From: Faecalicatena_A orotica
GTDB taxonomy: Bacteria > Bacillota > Clostridia > Lachnospirales > Lachnospiraceae
DNA length: 64,000 nt
Assembly (NCBI RefSeq): GCF_040545875.1
Contig: NZ_JBEPMR010000011.1
Strand: one strand, 5' to 3'
Program-made: the position numbers and the translations under genes
The notes under the pieces: generated by a model
Seen by the model: the letters and a program-made list of their open reading frames with translations, nothing else
Told to the model about the DNA's origin: nothing
The model's database searches: none
Part shown: in pieces, positions 1-8,096 of the stretch
Layout: every line of letters begins with the position of its first letter
Numbering within the stretch: position 1 is the stretch's first letter

Positions 1-211
1 TGGTTTTCTCTAATTCTGCTTTCACGTCTTTCTGAAGAGTGGAAGCTGAAACAAGTGTAGTTCCAACTGTATCGTCAATAATCTGAGCATACATATGATT
101 ATTACTTCTAAACACAGCTAAACGTGGTCTTTCAGCAGTACCGCTGAAACGGTTACGTAATTTCATGTGTTTTTTTCTACGAACTTCGCTTCTAGATTTC
201 TTACTAACCAT
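1..211 (-). CDS. rplR: 50S ribosomal protein L18 (partial)
   Basis: The N-terminal 70 or so residues of L18 are present and the 3' part lies beyond the left edge. The translation opens MVSKKSRSEVRRKKHMKLRN and continues with RPRLAVFRSNNHMYAQIIDD, the conserved L18 core that contacts 5S rRNA together with L5. The ATG is at 209-211 with an AAGGAG-type RBS just upstream, 17 bases after the rplF stop. This is the last visible gene of the S10/spc operon. Confidence 0.95.
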   Translation of the reverse strand, partial: MVSKKSRSEVRRKKHMKLRNRFSGTAERPRLAVFRSNNHMYAQIIDDTVGTTLVSASTLQKDVKAELEKT

Positions 212-228
212 TTTCACACTCTCCTTAA

Positions 229-771
229 TTATTTCTTACCAGTCTTACCAACTTTACGTCTGATTACTTCATCAGCATACTTAATACCCTTGCCTTTGTA
301 TGGCTCCGGTCTTCTCTTGTCTCTGATTTCAGCTGCGTATTGGCCTACTTTTTCTTTATCGATACCTTTGACAGTAATTTTATTCTGACCTTCCAGAACG
401 GTCTCAACACCTTCCGGATCAGTCATCTCAACTGGATGAGAGTATCCTAAGCTTAATGTCAATTTGTTTCCTGCTTTTGCTGCTCTGTAACCAACACCGT
501 TAACTTCCAGAACCTTCTGGTATCCGTCTGTTACACCAACAACCATGTTGTTGACCAGTGTTCTTGTCAGACCATGTAAAGATTTCATTCTCTTCAGGTC
601 ATTCGGTCTTGTGACGATAATTTCTTCGCCTTCTTTTTTGATTTCCATCTCTGTCGGAAGCTCTTTTGAAAGAGTTCCTTTAGGACCTTTTACAGTCACT
701 ACATTATTCTCTGCAATATCAACAGTAACACCTGCCGGGATTGCAATTGGCAGTCTTCCTATACGTGACAT
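229..771 (-). CDS. rplF: 50S ribosomal protein L6
   Basis: Full-length (180 aa) L6, which sits near the GTPase-associated centre of the large subunit. It opens MSRIGRLPIAIPAGV and carries the family's C-terminal rRNA-binding signature region GIDKEKVGQYAAEIRDKRRP near residues 138-157, followed by a GKGIKYADE-type end. Length and position between rpsH and rplR match the normal spc order. A GGAGG-type RBS precedes the ATG. Confidence 0.97.
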   Translation of the reverse strand: MSRIGRLPIAIPAGVTVDIAENNVVTVKGPKGTLSKELPTEMEIKKEGEEIIVTRPNDLKRMKSLHGLTRTLVNNMVVGVTDGYQKVLEVNGVGYRAAKAGNKLTLSLGYSHPVEMTDPEGVETVLEGQNKITVKGIDKEKVGQYAAEIRDKRRPEPYKGKGIKYADEVIRRKVGKTGKK

Positions 772-796
772 ACCGTACCTCCTATAACTTAAATTC

Positions 797-869
797 TCGG
801 AGAAGCTGCGAAGGCTTCTCTGTTTTCAGTTTCGTTGTATGGAAGTTCTTTGTCCTTCGTCCAAAGAAC
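797..869 (-). repeat. rpsH-rplF spacer hairpins
   Basis: The 145-base spacer between rpsH and rplF holds two hairpins. One is AGAAGC/GCTTCT at about 800-819. The other is GTTCTTTG paired with CAAAGAAC at 845-869 around a 9-base loop. The second resembles hairpins in two other spacers of this operon (see 1373-1399 and 3291-3335). Neither has a T-run, so they look more like RNA processing or stability elements than terminators. Confidence 0.5.
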
Positions 870-916
870 GACCTTCACACTAAATTCGTGCTATGCACTT
901 ATTAAGTGTTCAGTGC

Positions 917-1318
917 CTACCAAACGAAGCAAAGAACCTCTCCGCCTACGTTGAGCTTTCTGGCATCTTTGTCTGTGATTACACCTTTGTTTGTAGAAAT
1001 GATTGCTGTTCCAAGTCCGCCCAGTACTCTCGGGATGTCTTCGCTGTTAGCGTATACACGAAGTCCTGGCTTTGAGATTCTCTTCAGACCGGAAATAACT
1101 TTTTCGTTCTTATCTGCACCGTATTTCAAAGTGATGTGGATTGTCTTGAAGTTTCCGTCTTCAACGATGTCATATTTTGCAATATAACCTTCATTGAAAA
1201 GAATCTCAGCAATCGCCATCTTCATCTTTGATGCAGGAACATCAACTGTATCATGTTTAGCAGTATTTGCATTACGGATTCTTGTAAGCATATCTGCGAT
1301 TGGATCACTCATAGTCAT
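917..1318 (-). CDS. rpsH: 30S ribosomal protein S8
   Basis: Full-length S8 (133 aa), a primary 16S rRNA binder of the small-subunit platform. It opens with the hallmark MSDPIADMLTRIRNAN (an extra MT precedes it, so the start may be either ATG), and ends with GGLGTAIISTNKGVITDKDA and GGEVLCFVW. In many bacteria S8 autoregulates the spc operon by binding the rplE region; nothing here proves that. Confidence 0.97.
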   Translation of the reverse strand: MTMSDPIADMLTRIRNANTAKHDTVDVPASKMKMAIAEILFNEGYIAKYDIVEDGNFKTIHITLKYGADKNEKVISGLKRISKPGLRVYANSEDIPRVLGGLGTAIISTNKGVITDKDARKLNVGGEVLCFVW

Positions 1319-1372
1319 TGATTATTGACCTCCTATTTCTTTTAAAGTTGACAGCTTCCTTTTTGTAAGGAT

Positions 1373-1445
1373 GTTCTTCGTGCATAAAGCCCGAAGAACG
1401 GCTAATTTTCTAAGTGTGCGCTTTGCGCGCGCTAAGAAAATTATG
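1373..1445 (-). repeat. rpsZ-rpsH spacer hairpins
   Basis: The spacer contains GTTCTTCG paired with CGAAGAAC (1373-1399), then a long imperfect hairpin with TAATTTTCT/AGAAAATTA arms and an inner GCGC-rich stem (about 1403-1443). The first hairpin is a relative of the one in the rpsH-rplF spacer. No T-run follows on the transcribed strand. Confidence 0.45.
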
Positions 1446-1446
1446 C

Positions 1447-1632
1447 CTACCAGCTTGCTTTTCTTACACCTGGGATTTGTCCTTTGTATGCCAGTTCACG
1501 GAAGCAAATACGGCAGATTCCATATTTTCTTAAATATCCATGTGGACGTCCGCAGATTCTGCAGCGGTTATATTCTCTTGTAGAATATTTTGCATCACGC
1601 TGCTGTTTGATTTTCATTGATGTCTTAGCCAT
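1447..1632 (-). CDS. rpsZ: 30S ribosomal protein S14, zinc-binding type Z
   Basis: A short (61 aa) S14 of the zinc-containing type. Cysteines 24, 27, 40 and 43 form CRIC-x12-CRIC, the expected zinc-ribbon pattern. It ends GQIPGVRKASW, as type Z S14 does. It assembles into the 30S head. Position between rplE and rpsH is standard for Firmicutes. Confidence 0.97.
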   Translation of the reverse strand: MAKTSMKIKQQRDAKYSTREYNRCRICGRPHGYLRKYGICRICFRELAYKGQIPGVRKASW

Positions 1633-1645
1633 GAATTTCCCTCCT

Positions 1646-2185
1646 TTACTTAGTGAATGGCATATTGAACTGAGTCAATAATTCACGAGCTTCTTCGTCA
1701 GTCTTAGCTGTTGTAACAAAAATTACATCCATACCTCTGACTTTATCTACTTTATCGTACTCGATTTCAGGGAAAATCAGCTGCTCCTTGATACCAAGAG
1801 CGTAGTTACCTCTTCCGTCGAATGCGTTCGGGTTAACACCTCTGAAGTCACGTACACGAGGCAATGCAAGGTTGATCAGGCGATCAACGAATTCATACAT
1901 TCTTTCTCCTCTTAAAGTAACTTTACATCCGATAGCCATGCCTTCTCTGATTTTGAAGTTTGCGACAGAGTTCTTAGCCTTTGTAAGAACTGCTTTCTGT
2001 CCTGAAATCTTCTCAAGATCAGCGACTGCTGACTCTAATACTTTCGCATTGTCTTTCGCTTCGCCTACACCCATGTTGATAACAACTTTATCAAGTTTCG
2101 GCACTTCCATAATATTTTTATATCCAAATTTTTTGATCATTGCGCCAACGATCTCATTCTGGTATGTTTCTTTCAGTCTACTCAA
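1646..2185 (-). CDS. rplE: 50S ribosomal protein L5
   Basis: Full-length L5 (179 aa), the 5S rRNA-binding protein of the central protuberance. It opens MSRLKETYQNEIVGAMIKKF, contains VVINMGVGEAKDNAK and the internal RVRDFRGVNPNAFDGRGNY signature, and ends DEEARELLTQFNMPF. It is preceded by a GGAGG RBS and lies 24 bases downstream of rplX. Confidence 0.97.
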   Translation of the reverse strand: MSRLKETYQNEIVGAMIKKFGYKNIMEVPKLDKVVINMGVGEAKDNAKVLESAVADLEKISGQKAVLTKAKNSVANFKIREGMAIGCKVTLRGERMYEFVDRLINLALPRVRDFRGVNPNAFDGRGNYALGIKEQLIFPEIEYDKVDKVRGMDVIFVTTAKTDEEARELLTQFNMPFTK

Positions 2186-2209
2186 AGTTAAAGGACCTCC
2201 TTCCTTGAA

Positions 2210-2521
2210 TTAATCAATTACGTCGCCTGTTGATTTAGCAAAACGTACTTTCTTATCTCCATCCATCTTGAAACCAATTCTTGTAGCTGTTCCTTTGTGT
2301 ACATACATTACATTGGAAATATCAATTGGTCCTTCCTGATGGATGATACCGCCATTCTGGTTAGCAGCGCTTGGTTTTGTATGCTTTGTCAGCATGTTAA
2401 CGCCTTCAACCAGAACTTTTCCGTCTTTTTTATTAACAGCAATTACTTTGCCTTCTTTGTCTTTATCTTTACCAGCGATCACTTTAACAGTGTCACCTTT
2501 TTTGATCTTCATAGTTGACAT
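2210..2521 (-). CDS. rplX: 50S ribosomal protein L24
   Basis: L24 (103 aa from the chosen start), an early-assembly 23S rRNA binder with an N-terminal KOW motif (KKGDTVKVIAGKDKDKEGKV, about residues 5-24). I chose ATG 2519-2521 because the GGGAGG RBS lies about 8 bases upstream. An in-frame GTG at 2530 would overlap that RBS. Ends TRIGFKMDGDKKVRFAKSTG. Confidence 0.95.
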   Translation of the reverse strand: MSTMKIKKGDTVKVIAGKDKDKEGKVIAVNKKDGKVLVEGVNMLTKHTKPSAANQNGGIIHQEGPIDISNVMYVHKGTATRIGFKMDGDKKVRFAKSTGDVID

Positions 2522-2534
2522 TCTCGGCACCTCC

Positions 2535-2903
2535 CTACAGTACTTCCGGAGCTAAAGAAACAATCTTCATAAACTTCTTGTCTCTGAGCTCTCTGGCTAC
2601 TGGTCCAAAAATACGTGTTCCACGTGGGTTCATATCGTCTTTTATAATAACAGCAGCATTTTCGTCGAATCTGATATAGGAACCGTCTTTACGACGTGCG
2701 CCTTTAACAGTACGGACAACTACAGCTTTCACAACGTCACCTTTTTTTACAACGCCGCCTGGTGTTGCATCTTTAACAGTCGCAACGATCACATCTCCGA
2801 TATTGGCATATCTTCTTGTAGAACCGCCAAGTACACGGATACACAGTAACTCTTTAGCACCTGTGTTGTCTGCTACTTTAAGTCTACTTTCTTGTTGTAT
2901 CAT
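2535..2903 (-). CDS. rplN: 50S ribosomal protein L14
   Basis: Full-length L14 (122 aa) that contacts L19 and the inter-subunit bridge. MIQQESRLKVADNTGAKELL is the canonical N-terminus, followed by GDVIVATVKDATPGG and the family signature around GARRKDGSYIRFDENAAVII. Ends FMKIVSLAPEVL, as expected. Confidence 0.98.
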   Translation of the reverse strand: MIQQESRLKVADNTGAKELLCIRVLGGSTRRYANIGDVIVATVKDATPGGVVKKGDVVKAVVVRTVKGARRKDGSYIRFDENAAVIIKDDMNPRGTRIFGPVARELRDKKFMKIVSLAPEVL

Positions 2904-2996
2904 GCAGGTAAACCTCCTTCAAATTATACGCTTATTGAACTTATGTCCAACATAAACCTGCTTTATGGACAAAGTGTCCAACATAATGCGGGCATA
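2904..2996 (-). repeat. rpsQ-rplN spacer with imperfect repeats
   Basis: This 93-base spacer has two near-identical TGTCCAACATAA units (about 2945-2956 and 2968-2979). TGTCC and GGACA can pair into a hairpin between them. No terminator tail is visible, so it is probably an untranslated operon spacer. Confidence 0.35.
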
Positions 2997-3254
2997 TTAT
3001 TTTGCTTTTTCCATAACTTCTACAAGTCTCCATCTCTTATCCTTAGATAATGGTCTTGTTTCCATAACTTTTACTGTATCTCCAACGTTACACTCATTTT
3101 TCTCATCATGAGCTTTCAGTTTATAAGTTCTTTTTACGATCTTCTTATAAAGTGGATGCTTAACGTGGTCTTCAACTGCGACAACGATTGTTTTGTCCAT
3201 TTTGTCACTGACAACCTTGCCTGTACGGGTTTTTCTAAGATTTCTTTCTTCCAC
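2997..3254 (-). CDS. rpsQ: 30S ribosomal protein S17
   Basis: Full-length S17 (85 aa), an OB-fold protein that binds 16S rRNA early in assembly. MEERNLRKTRTGKVVSDKMD, followed by HPLYKKIVKRTYKLKAHDE and the GDTVKVMETRPLSKDKRWRL C-terminal signature. An AAGGAG RBS precedes the ATG. Confidence 0.97.
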   Translation of the reverse strand: MEERNLRKTRTGKVVSDKMDKTIVVAVEDHVKHPLYKKIVKRTYKLKAHDEKNECNVGDTVKVMETRPLSKDKRWRLVEVMEKAK

Positions 3255-3290
3255 AGTTTTACTCCTTTCAGGATGTTTATATATAATGAA

Positions 3291-3435
3291 GTTCTTTTCG
3301 CTAAGCTCGAAAAGACCTCGCTAATCTCAAAGAACGGCCTGCGTGCTAAGTTCGTAAATAACCTCACTAATCACTATCAGCCAAGAACAGCCTGCGTGCT
3401 AAGTTCGTGAGTAACCCCACTAAGCACTATCGGCT
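3291..3435 (-). repeat. 53-bp tandem repeat in the rpmC-rpsQ spacer
   Basis: Two adjacent copies of a 53-base unit lie at 3330-3382 and 3383-3435. Both contain CCTGCGTGCTAAGTTCGT and CACTAA-x-CACTATC. The second copy includes the last codons and stop of rpmC, so the first copy looks like a duplication of the rpmC 3' end. A GTTCTTT/AAAGAAC hairpin (3291-3335) abuts it and resembles those in two other spacers of this operon. Confidence 0.7.
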
Positions 3436-3636
3436 TGCTTCTGTTATCGCTGTCTGGATACGGGCGATATTCTTTCTTACTTCTTTGATTCTGCTTGTAT
3501 TATCTAACTGATTAGTTGCATTCTGGAACCTTAAGTTAAAGAGTTCCTTCTTAGCAGCTACTAATTCTTCATTTAATTCTTCTACAGATTTTCCTCTTAA
3601 TTCTTGTACAAATGTATTAATTTTCACTGTTATCAC
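3427..3636 (-). CDS. rpmC: 50S ribosomal protein L29
   Basis: L29 (69 aa, or 66 from the GTG at 3625-3627), a two-helix protein at the exit tunnel. It contains NTFVQELRGKSVEELNEEL and the conserved KELFNLRFQNATNQLDNTSR. The start overlaps the end of rplP by up to 20 bases, which suggests translational coupling. Either ATG 3636 or the GTG giving VKINTF could be used; family N-termini favour the shorter one. Confidence 0.94.
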   Translation of the reverse strand: MITVKINTFVQELRGKSVEELNEELVAAKKELFNLRFQNATNQLDNTSRIKEVRKNIARIQTAITEASR

Positions 3637-4054
3637 CGCCTTCTAAGTCTGCGCGAGAAACGATTTTGCATTTGCAAGGTAACTTATGCATTGCAAGACG
3701 AAGTGCCTCTCTAGCTGTTTCCTCAGGTACTCCTGCAATTTCAAACATTACACGGCCTGGCTTAACGACTGCAACCCAGTACTCCAATGTTCCTTTTCCA
3801 CTACCCATACGAGTTTCTGCTGGTTTAGCTGTTACCGGTTTGTCTGGGAAAATTTTGATCCAAACTTTACCACCACGCTTGATATAACGTGTCATAGCAA
3901 CACGGGCTGCCTCGATCTGGTTAGAACGAATCCAGCATGGTTCTGTTGCAATAATACCGTACTCTCCGTATGAAATGGTATTTCCTCTTAAGGCTTTTCC
4001 TTTCATATTACCACGGAATTGTTTACGACGTTTAACTCTTTTTGGCATTAACAT
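3617..4054 (-). CDS. rplP: 50S ribosomal protein L16
   Basis: Full-length L16 (145 aa), which helps position A-site tRNA. MLMPKRVKRRKQFRGNMKGK is the normal start. RIFPDKPVTAKPAETRMGSGKG-type sequence appears here as KIFPDKPVTAKPAETRMGSG, followed by GRVMFEIAGVPEETAREALR. Its ATG touches the rpsC stop, so the two are probably coupled. Confidence 0.97.
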   Translation of the reverse strand: MLMPKRVKRRKQFRGNMKGKALRGNTISYGEYGIIATEPCWIRSNQIEAARVAMTRYIKRGGKVWIKIFPDKPVTAKPAETRMGSGKGTLEYWVAVVKPGRVMFEIAGVPEETAREALRLAMHKLPCKCKIVSRADLEGGDNSEN

Positions 4055-4710
4055 TATTTATCGCTCCCTTCCTTATCTGCTTTAGTCGGAAGAACTTCGC
4101 CTTTGTAAATCCAAACCTTTACACCGACTTTTCCGTAAGTTGTGTCAGCTTCTGCGAATCCATAATCAATGTCAGCTCTCAGTGTCTGAAGCGGGATAGT
4201 ACCCTCGCTGTAGAATTCTGTACGAGCCATATCAGCACCACCAAGACGTCCGGATACAGATGTCTTAACTCCGAGTGCCCCTGATTTCATTGTTCTTGAC
4301 ATGCAGGATTTCATAGCACGTCTGAATGAAATACGGTTTTCAAGCTGCTGAGCAATGTTCTCAGCTACTAACTGAGCATCTTTGTCAGGTCTCTTGATTT
4401 CTTTAATATCAACAATCAGCTTCTTGTCTGTGAACTGCTTTAATTCAGCTTTCACTTTTTCGATCTCAGAACCGCCTTTTCCGATTACTACACCAGGCTT
4501 AGCTGTATAGATGATGATCTTAACGCGGTCAGATGCTCTTTCGATTTCGATTCTTGAAACACCTGCGCTGTATAATTTCTTTTTAAGGAATTTTCTGATT
4601 TCATGGTCTTCTACCAGGTTGTCTGCGAAATCTTTTTCTGCATACCATTTGGAATCCCAGTCTTTGATAACGCCGACTCTTAAGCCATGAGGATTAACTT
4701 TCTGTCCCAT
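4054..4710 (-). CDS. rpsC: 30S ribosomal protein S3
   Basis: Full-length S3 (218 aa) at the mRNA entry site of the 30S head. MGQKVNPHGLRVGVIKDWDS is the canonical N-terminus. The KH domain includes GVVIGKGGSEIEKVK near residues 74-88. The C-terminal half has the SGRLGGADMARTEFYSEGT signature. Standard position between rplV and rplP. Confidence 0.98.
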   Translation of the reverse strand: MGQKVNPHGLRVGVIKDWDSKWYAEKDFADNLVEDHEIRKFLKKKLYSAGVSRIEIERASDRVKIIIYTAKPGVVIGKGGSEIEKVKAELKQFTDKKLIVDIKEIKRPDKDAQLVAENIAQQLENRISFRRAMKSCMSRTMKSGALGVKTSVSGRLGGADMARTEFYSEGTIPLQTLRADIDYGFAEADTTYGKVGVKVWIYKGEVLPTKADKEGSDK

Positions 4711-4724
4711 TATTGCCCTCCTTA

Positions 4725-5111
4725 TTATCTTTCATTAAGCACGATTGTGATGTGGCTCATTCTCTTCTCGATTCTATAAGCTCTGCCCTGTGCTCTTGGT
4801 CTGATTCTCTTCATTGTTGGTCCCTTGTTTGCGTAGCATTCTTCAATATAAAGGTTCTCAACATTCATACCGTTGTTATTCTCAGCATTTGCGATCGCTG
4901 ATTTTAATAATTTCTCTATAATACTAGAAGCATATCTTGGATTGTAAGCTAAAATACCAAGTGCTGTCTGTACGTCCTTACCTCTGATGGCATCCAATAC
5001 GAAGCAAGCCTTCTGAACTGATACTCTTGCGTAAGAAATCTTAGCTGACGGTCTTGTATCTTTCTGTTCATTTCTTTCTCTCTTGATTTGGGATCTATGT
5101 CCTTTTGCCAT
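4725..5111 (-). CDS. rplV: 50S ribosomal protein L22
   Basis: L22 (128 aa), lining the peptide exit tunnel. The core runs from AKISYARVSVQKACFVLDAIRG through LKSAIANAENNNGMNVENLY to the GPTMKRIRPRAQGRAYRIEK loop region. The basic N-terminal stretch MAKGHRSQIKRERNEQ is somewhat longer than in E. coli, as often in Clostridia. Confidence 0.97.
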   Translation of the reverse strand: MAKGHRSQIKRERNEQKDTRPSAKISYARVSVQKACFVLDAIRGKDVQTALGILAYNPRYASSIIEKLLKSAIANAENNNGMNVENLYIEECYANKGPTMKRIRPRAQGRAYRIEKRMSHITIVLNER

Positions 5112-5141
5112 TGATAAGCCCTCCTTTCGAATATCTTGCTA

Positions 5142-5423
5142 TTATCTAACTTTTGACTTCTTGTCGTCTTTTCCGTGTCCTCTGTATGTTCTGGTTGCTA
5201 CAAACTCTCCGAGTTTGTGTCCAACCATATCTTCTGTAACATATACAGGCACATGTTTTCTTCCGTCATGGACAGCAAATGTGTGTCCAATGAATGACGG
5301 GAAGATTGTAGAACGACGTGACCATGTCTTAATAACTGATTTATCACCTGCAGCGTTCATAGCGTCTACTTTTTTCAGTAAGCTTTCGTCTGCAAATGGT
5401 CCTTTTTTAAGTGAGCGAGCCAT
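5142..5423 (-). CDS. rpsS: 30S ribosomal protein S19
   Basis: Full-length S19 (93 aa), part of the 30S head near the A site. MARSLKKGPFADESLLKKVD, TWSRRSTIFPSFIGHTFAVH and the signature GHKLGEFVATRTYRGH are all present. GAGGTT-type RBS. Confidence 0.98.
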   Translation of the reverse strand: MARSLKKGPFADESLLKKVDAMNAAGDKSVIKTWSRRSTIFPSFIGHTFAVHDGRKHVPVYVTEDMVGHKLGEFVATRTYRGHGKDDKKSKVR

Positions 5424-5449
5424 AGGTTCTAACCTCCTTGTAAACTGAA

Positions 5450-6292
5450 TTATTTAATTGCTTTTCCATCTCTTCTTCTTACGATTAACTTGTTAGAAGC
5501 TTTGTTTTTCTTACGTGTCTTAAGACCGAGTGCCGGTTTACCCCAAGGTGTACATGGACCTGGACGTCCGATACCTGTCTTACCTTCACCACCACCATGT
5601 GGATGGTCGTTCGGGTTCATAACGGAACCACGTACTGTAGGTCTGATACCCATGTGACGCTTACGTCCTGCTTTACCAACGTTGATCAGGTTGTGCTCTC
5701 CGTTTCCTACGACACCAACAGATGCTCTGCAAATGATTGGAACCATTCTCATCTCACCAGATGGAAGTCTGAGTGTTGCATACTTTCCTTCTTTAGCCAT
5801 CAGCTGTGCGCTGTTACCTGCTGAACGAACAAGCTGTCCGCCTTTTCCAGGATATAATTCGATGTTATGGATCTGTGTTCCGACCGGAATCTCAGAAAGA
5901 GGCAGGCAGTTTCCTACTCTTACTTCTGCTTCTGGTCCGTTCATGATTTTCATTCCGTCCTTTAATCCTTCCGGAGCAAGGATGTAAGCCTTCTCGCCGT
6001 CAGCATAGCTGATCAGTGCGATGTTAGCGGATCTGTTCGGATCGTATTCGATACCGATTACTGTTGCCGGAATACCGTCTTTCTTTCTCTTGAAATCGAC
6101 GATTCTATATTTTTTCTTAGCTCCGCCCCCGCGGTGTCTAACTGTAATTTTACCCTGATTATTACGACCAGCTTTTCTGCTCTTGGAATCCAGTAAGGAT
6201 TTCTCAGGAGTAGTCTTTGTGATTTCAGAGAAATCAGAACCAGTCATCTGTCTTCTGGAAGGTGTATATGGGTTATATGTTTTGATTCCCAT
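5450..6292 (-). CDS. rplB: 50S ribosomal protein L2
   Basis: Full-length L2 (280 aa), needed for subunit joining and peptidyl-transferase centre structure. MGIKTYNPYTPSRRQMTGSD opens it. The conserved peptidyl-transferase region VMNPNDHPHGGGEGKTGIGR lies near residues 224-243, with the key His of the HPHGGG loop intact. Confidence 0.98.
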   Translation of the reverse strand: MGIKTYNPYTPSRRQMTGSDFSEITKTTPEKSLLDSKSRKAGRNNQGKITVRHRGGGAKKKYRIVDFKRKKDGIPATVIGIEYDPNRSANIALISYADGEKAYILAPEGLKDGMKIMNGPEAEVRVGNCLPLSEIPVGTQIHNIELYPGKGGQLVRSAGNSAQLMAKEGKYATLRLPSGEMRMVPIICRASVGVVGNGEHNLINVGKAGRKRHMGIRPTVRGSVMNPNDHPHGGGEGKTGIGRPGPCTPWGKPALGLKTRKKNKASNKLIVRRRDGKAIK

Positions 6293-6394
6293 TACTTTCT
6301 CTCCTTTCGTTTACCGATTTATTTGTTGTCACGCTTTTATGCGTATATGAGCCGCTTTACGGGTTTCCCCGCGCTTCGCGGCTATAGTGCCATC

Positions 6395-6694
6395 TTACAG
6401 ACCTTCGAAAATCTCGATATCTGCACTGTCATCTGTTAACTGAACGATGGCTTTCTTTGTCTTAGCTGTCTTTCCGTAAGTCATACCACGTCTCTTTGTC
6501 TTACCATCAAGATTCATAGTATTTACGCTTTTTACTTTTGTTCCTGCGAACATTTTTTCAACAGCTTCTTTAACCTGAGACTTAGTTGCTTCTGTGTGGA
6601 CTAAGAAAGTATATTTCTTATCTGCCATCAGCTCCATAGTTTTCTCAGTTACTACTGGTTTAAGGATTACATCATAATATTGAACGTTAGCCAT
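6395..6694 (-). CDS. rplW: 50S ribosomal protein L23
   Basis: L23 (99 aa), the tunnel-exit docking protein for SRP and trigger factor. YYDVILKPVVTEKTMELM is the family N-terminus; the C-terminal part contains VKSVNTMNLDGKTKRRGMTY. It overlaps the rplD stop by one base. About 100 bases separate it from rplB and contain short GC hairpins. Confidence 0.97.
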   Translation of the reverse strand: MANVQYYDVILKPVVTEKTMELMADKKYTFLVHTEATKSQVKEAVEKMFAGTKVKSVNTMNLDGKTKRRGMTYGKTAKTKKAIVQLTDDSADIEIFEGL

Positions 6695-7314
6695 TATGCG
6701 TACACCTCCTCAATACTTGCAACACCAGCTTTTGTAGTGATTACTGTGTTGTATTTTAAGATATCAAATACGTTGATTGTATTTGTATGAGCTGTCTTTA
6801 CGTTTGCGATATTTCTTGCAGAAATTTCCACGTTTTTGTTGTCATCTTCCAGAACAACCAGTGCTTTGTTTACATTCAGGTTGTTTAATACTTCCTGGAA
6901 TTTCTTTGTCTTGATTTCATCGAACTTTAATTCGTCGATTACGATGAACTTCTGTTCTTCTACTCTGGAAGTCAGAGCAGATTTCAGAGCTGCTCTCTTC
7001 TCTTTTTTGTTCATTTTGAAAGAGTAGTCTCTCGGTACCGGAGCAAATACAACTCCACCGCCTGTCCACTGAGGAGATCTTGTAGAACCCTGTCTTGCAT
7101 GACCTGTTCCTTTTTGTCTCCATGGTTTTCTTCCACCTCCGGAAACTTCAGAACGTGTTTTTGCTTTCTGTGTTCCCTGGCGATTATTTGCGAGCTGGCT
7201 TACAACTGCCATGTGTACTAAGTGTTCATTCACATCAACACCAAATACGGCATCGTTCAAATCGATTGTACCAACTTCTTTACCTTCGATATTATAAACA
7301 GATACGTTTGCCAT
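6694..7314 (-). CDS. rplD: 50S ribosomal protein L4
   Basis: L4 (206 aa), an exit-tunnel protein. It begins MANVSVYNIEGKEVGTIDLN. The loop KTRSEVSGGGRKPWRQKGTGHARQGS spans residues 54-79 or so and matches the tunnel-reaching extension. In some bacteria L4 represses its own S10 operon; this is not shown here. Confidence 0.97.
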   Translation of the reverse strand: MANVSVYNIEGKEVGTIDLNDAVFGVDVNEHLVHMAVVSQLANNRQGTQKAKTRSEVSGGGRKPWRQKGTGHARQGSTRSPQWTGGGVVFAPVPRDYSFKMNKKEKRAALKSALTSRVEEQKFIVIDELKFDEIKTKKFQEVLNNLNVNKALVVLEDDNKNVEISARNIANVKTAHTNTINVFDILKYNTVITTKAGVASIEEVYA

Positions 7315-7345
7315 CTGTGTGTTCCTCCTTTCTTCGTCAGTCAGA

Positions 7346-8029
7346 CTAGTTAGCAGCCTTTACAGTTTCTTTGATTGTCACGAGACTCTTCTTCGGTCCC
7401 GGTACAGAGCCTTTTACTAAAAGCAGATTGTTTTCAGCATCAACTCTTACAATTTCAAGATTCTGAACTGTTATTTTCTTGTTACCCATCTGACCAGGCA
7501 TCTTCTTGCCCTTGAATACTTTACTCGGATCTGAAGCAGAACCGTTAGAACCAGCGTGACGGTGGAACTTAGAACCGTGAGTCATAGGTCCTCTGCTCTG
7601 GTTGTGACGCTTGATTGCACCCTGGAAACCTTTACCCTTTGATACTGCAGTAGCGTCGATCTTATCTCCTGCTTCAAAGATATCAGCTTTGATTTCCTGA
7701 GCCAGTGTATACTCCTGTGCATTGTCAAATCTAAATTCTTTTACATATCTTTTGCCTGAAACACCTGCTTTGTCAAAGTGTCCTTTTTCAGCTCTCGTCA
7801 CACCATTTCTGTGTGCGATCTCTTTTTTGCCGCTCTTGTCTTTTGTGACAATCTTTTCTTTCTTGTCAGCAAAACCAACCTGAACAGCATTGTAACCGTC
7901 ATTTTCTTCTGTCTTGATCTGTGTTACTACACATGGTCCAGCCTGAAGTACAGTTACCGGAGTCAATACTCCATCTTCGTTGAAGATTTGAGTCATTCCG
8001 ACTTTAGTAGCTAAGATAGCTTTCTTCAT
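7346..8029 (-). CDS. rplC: 50S ribosomal protein L3
   Basis: L3 (227 aa), an assembly initiator of the large subunit. MKKAILATKVGMTQIFNEDG opens it. The loop HNQSRGPMTHGSKFHRHAGS around residues 140-159 is the extension reaching the peptidyl-transferase centre, followed by GKKMPGQMGNKKITVQNL. Confidence 0.98.
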   Translation of the reverse strand: MKKAILATKVGMTQIFNEDGVLTPVTVLQAGPCVVTQIKTEENDGYNAVQVGFADKKEKIVTKDKSGKKEIAHRNGVTRAEKGHFDKAGVSGKRYVKEFRFDNAQEYTLAQEIKADIFEAGDKIDATAVSKGKGFQGAIKRHNQSRGPMTHGSKFHRHAGSNGSASDPSKVFKGKKMPGQMGNKKITVQNLEIVRVDAENNLLLVKGSVPGPKKSLVTIKETVKAAN

Positions 8030-8096
8030 TATAATTACCTCCTGTGATTTACAGCGGAACGCGTTATGCGCTCATCCTAAATTTTAGGAATACTGT

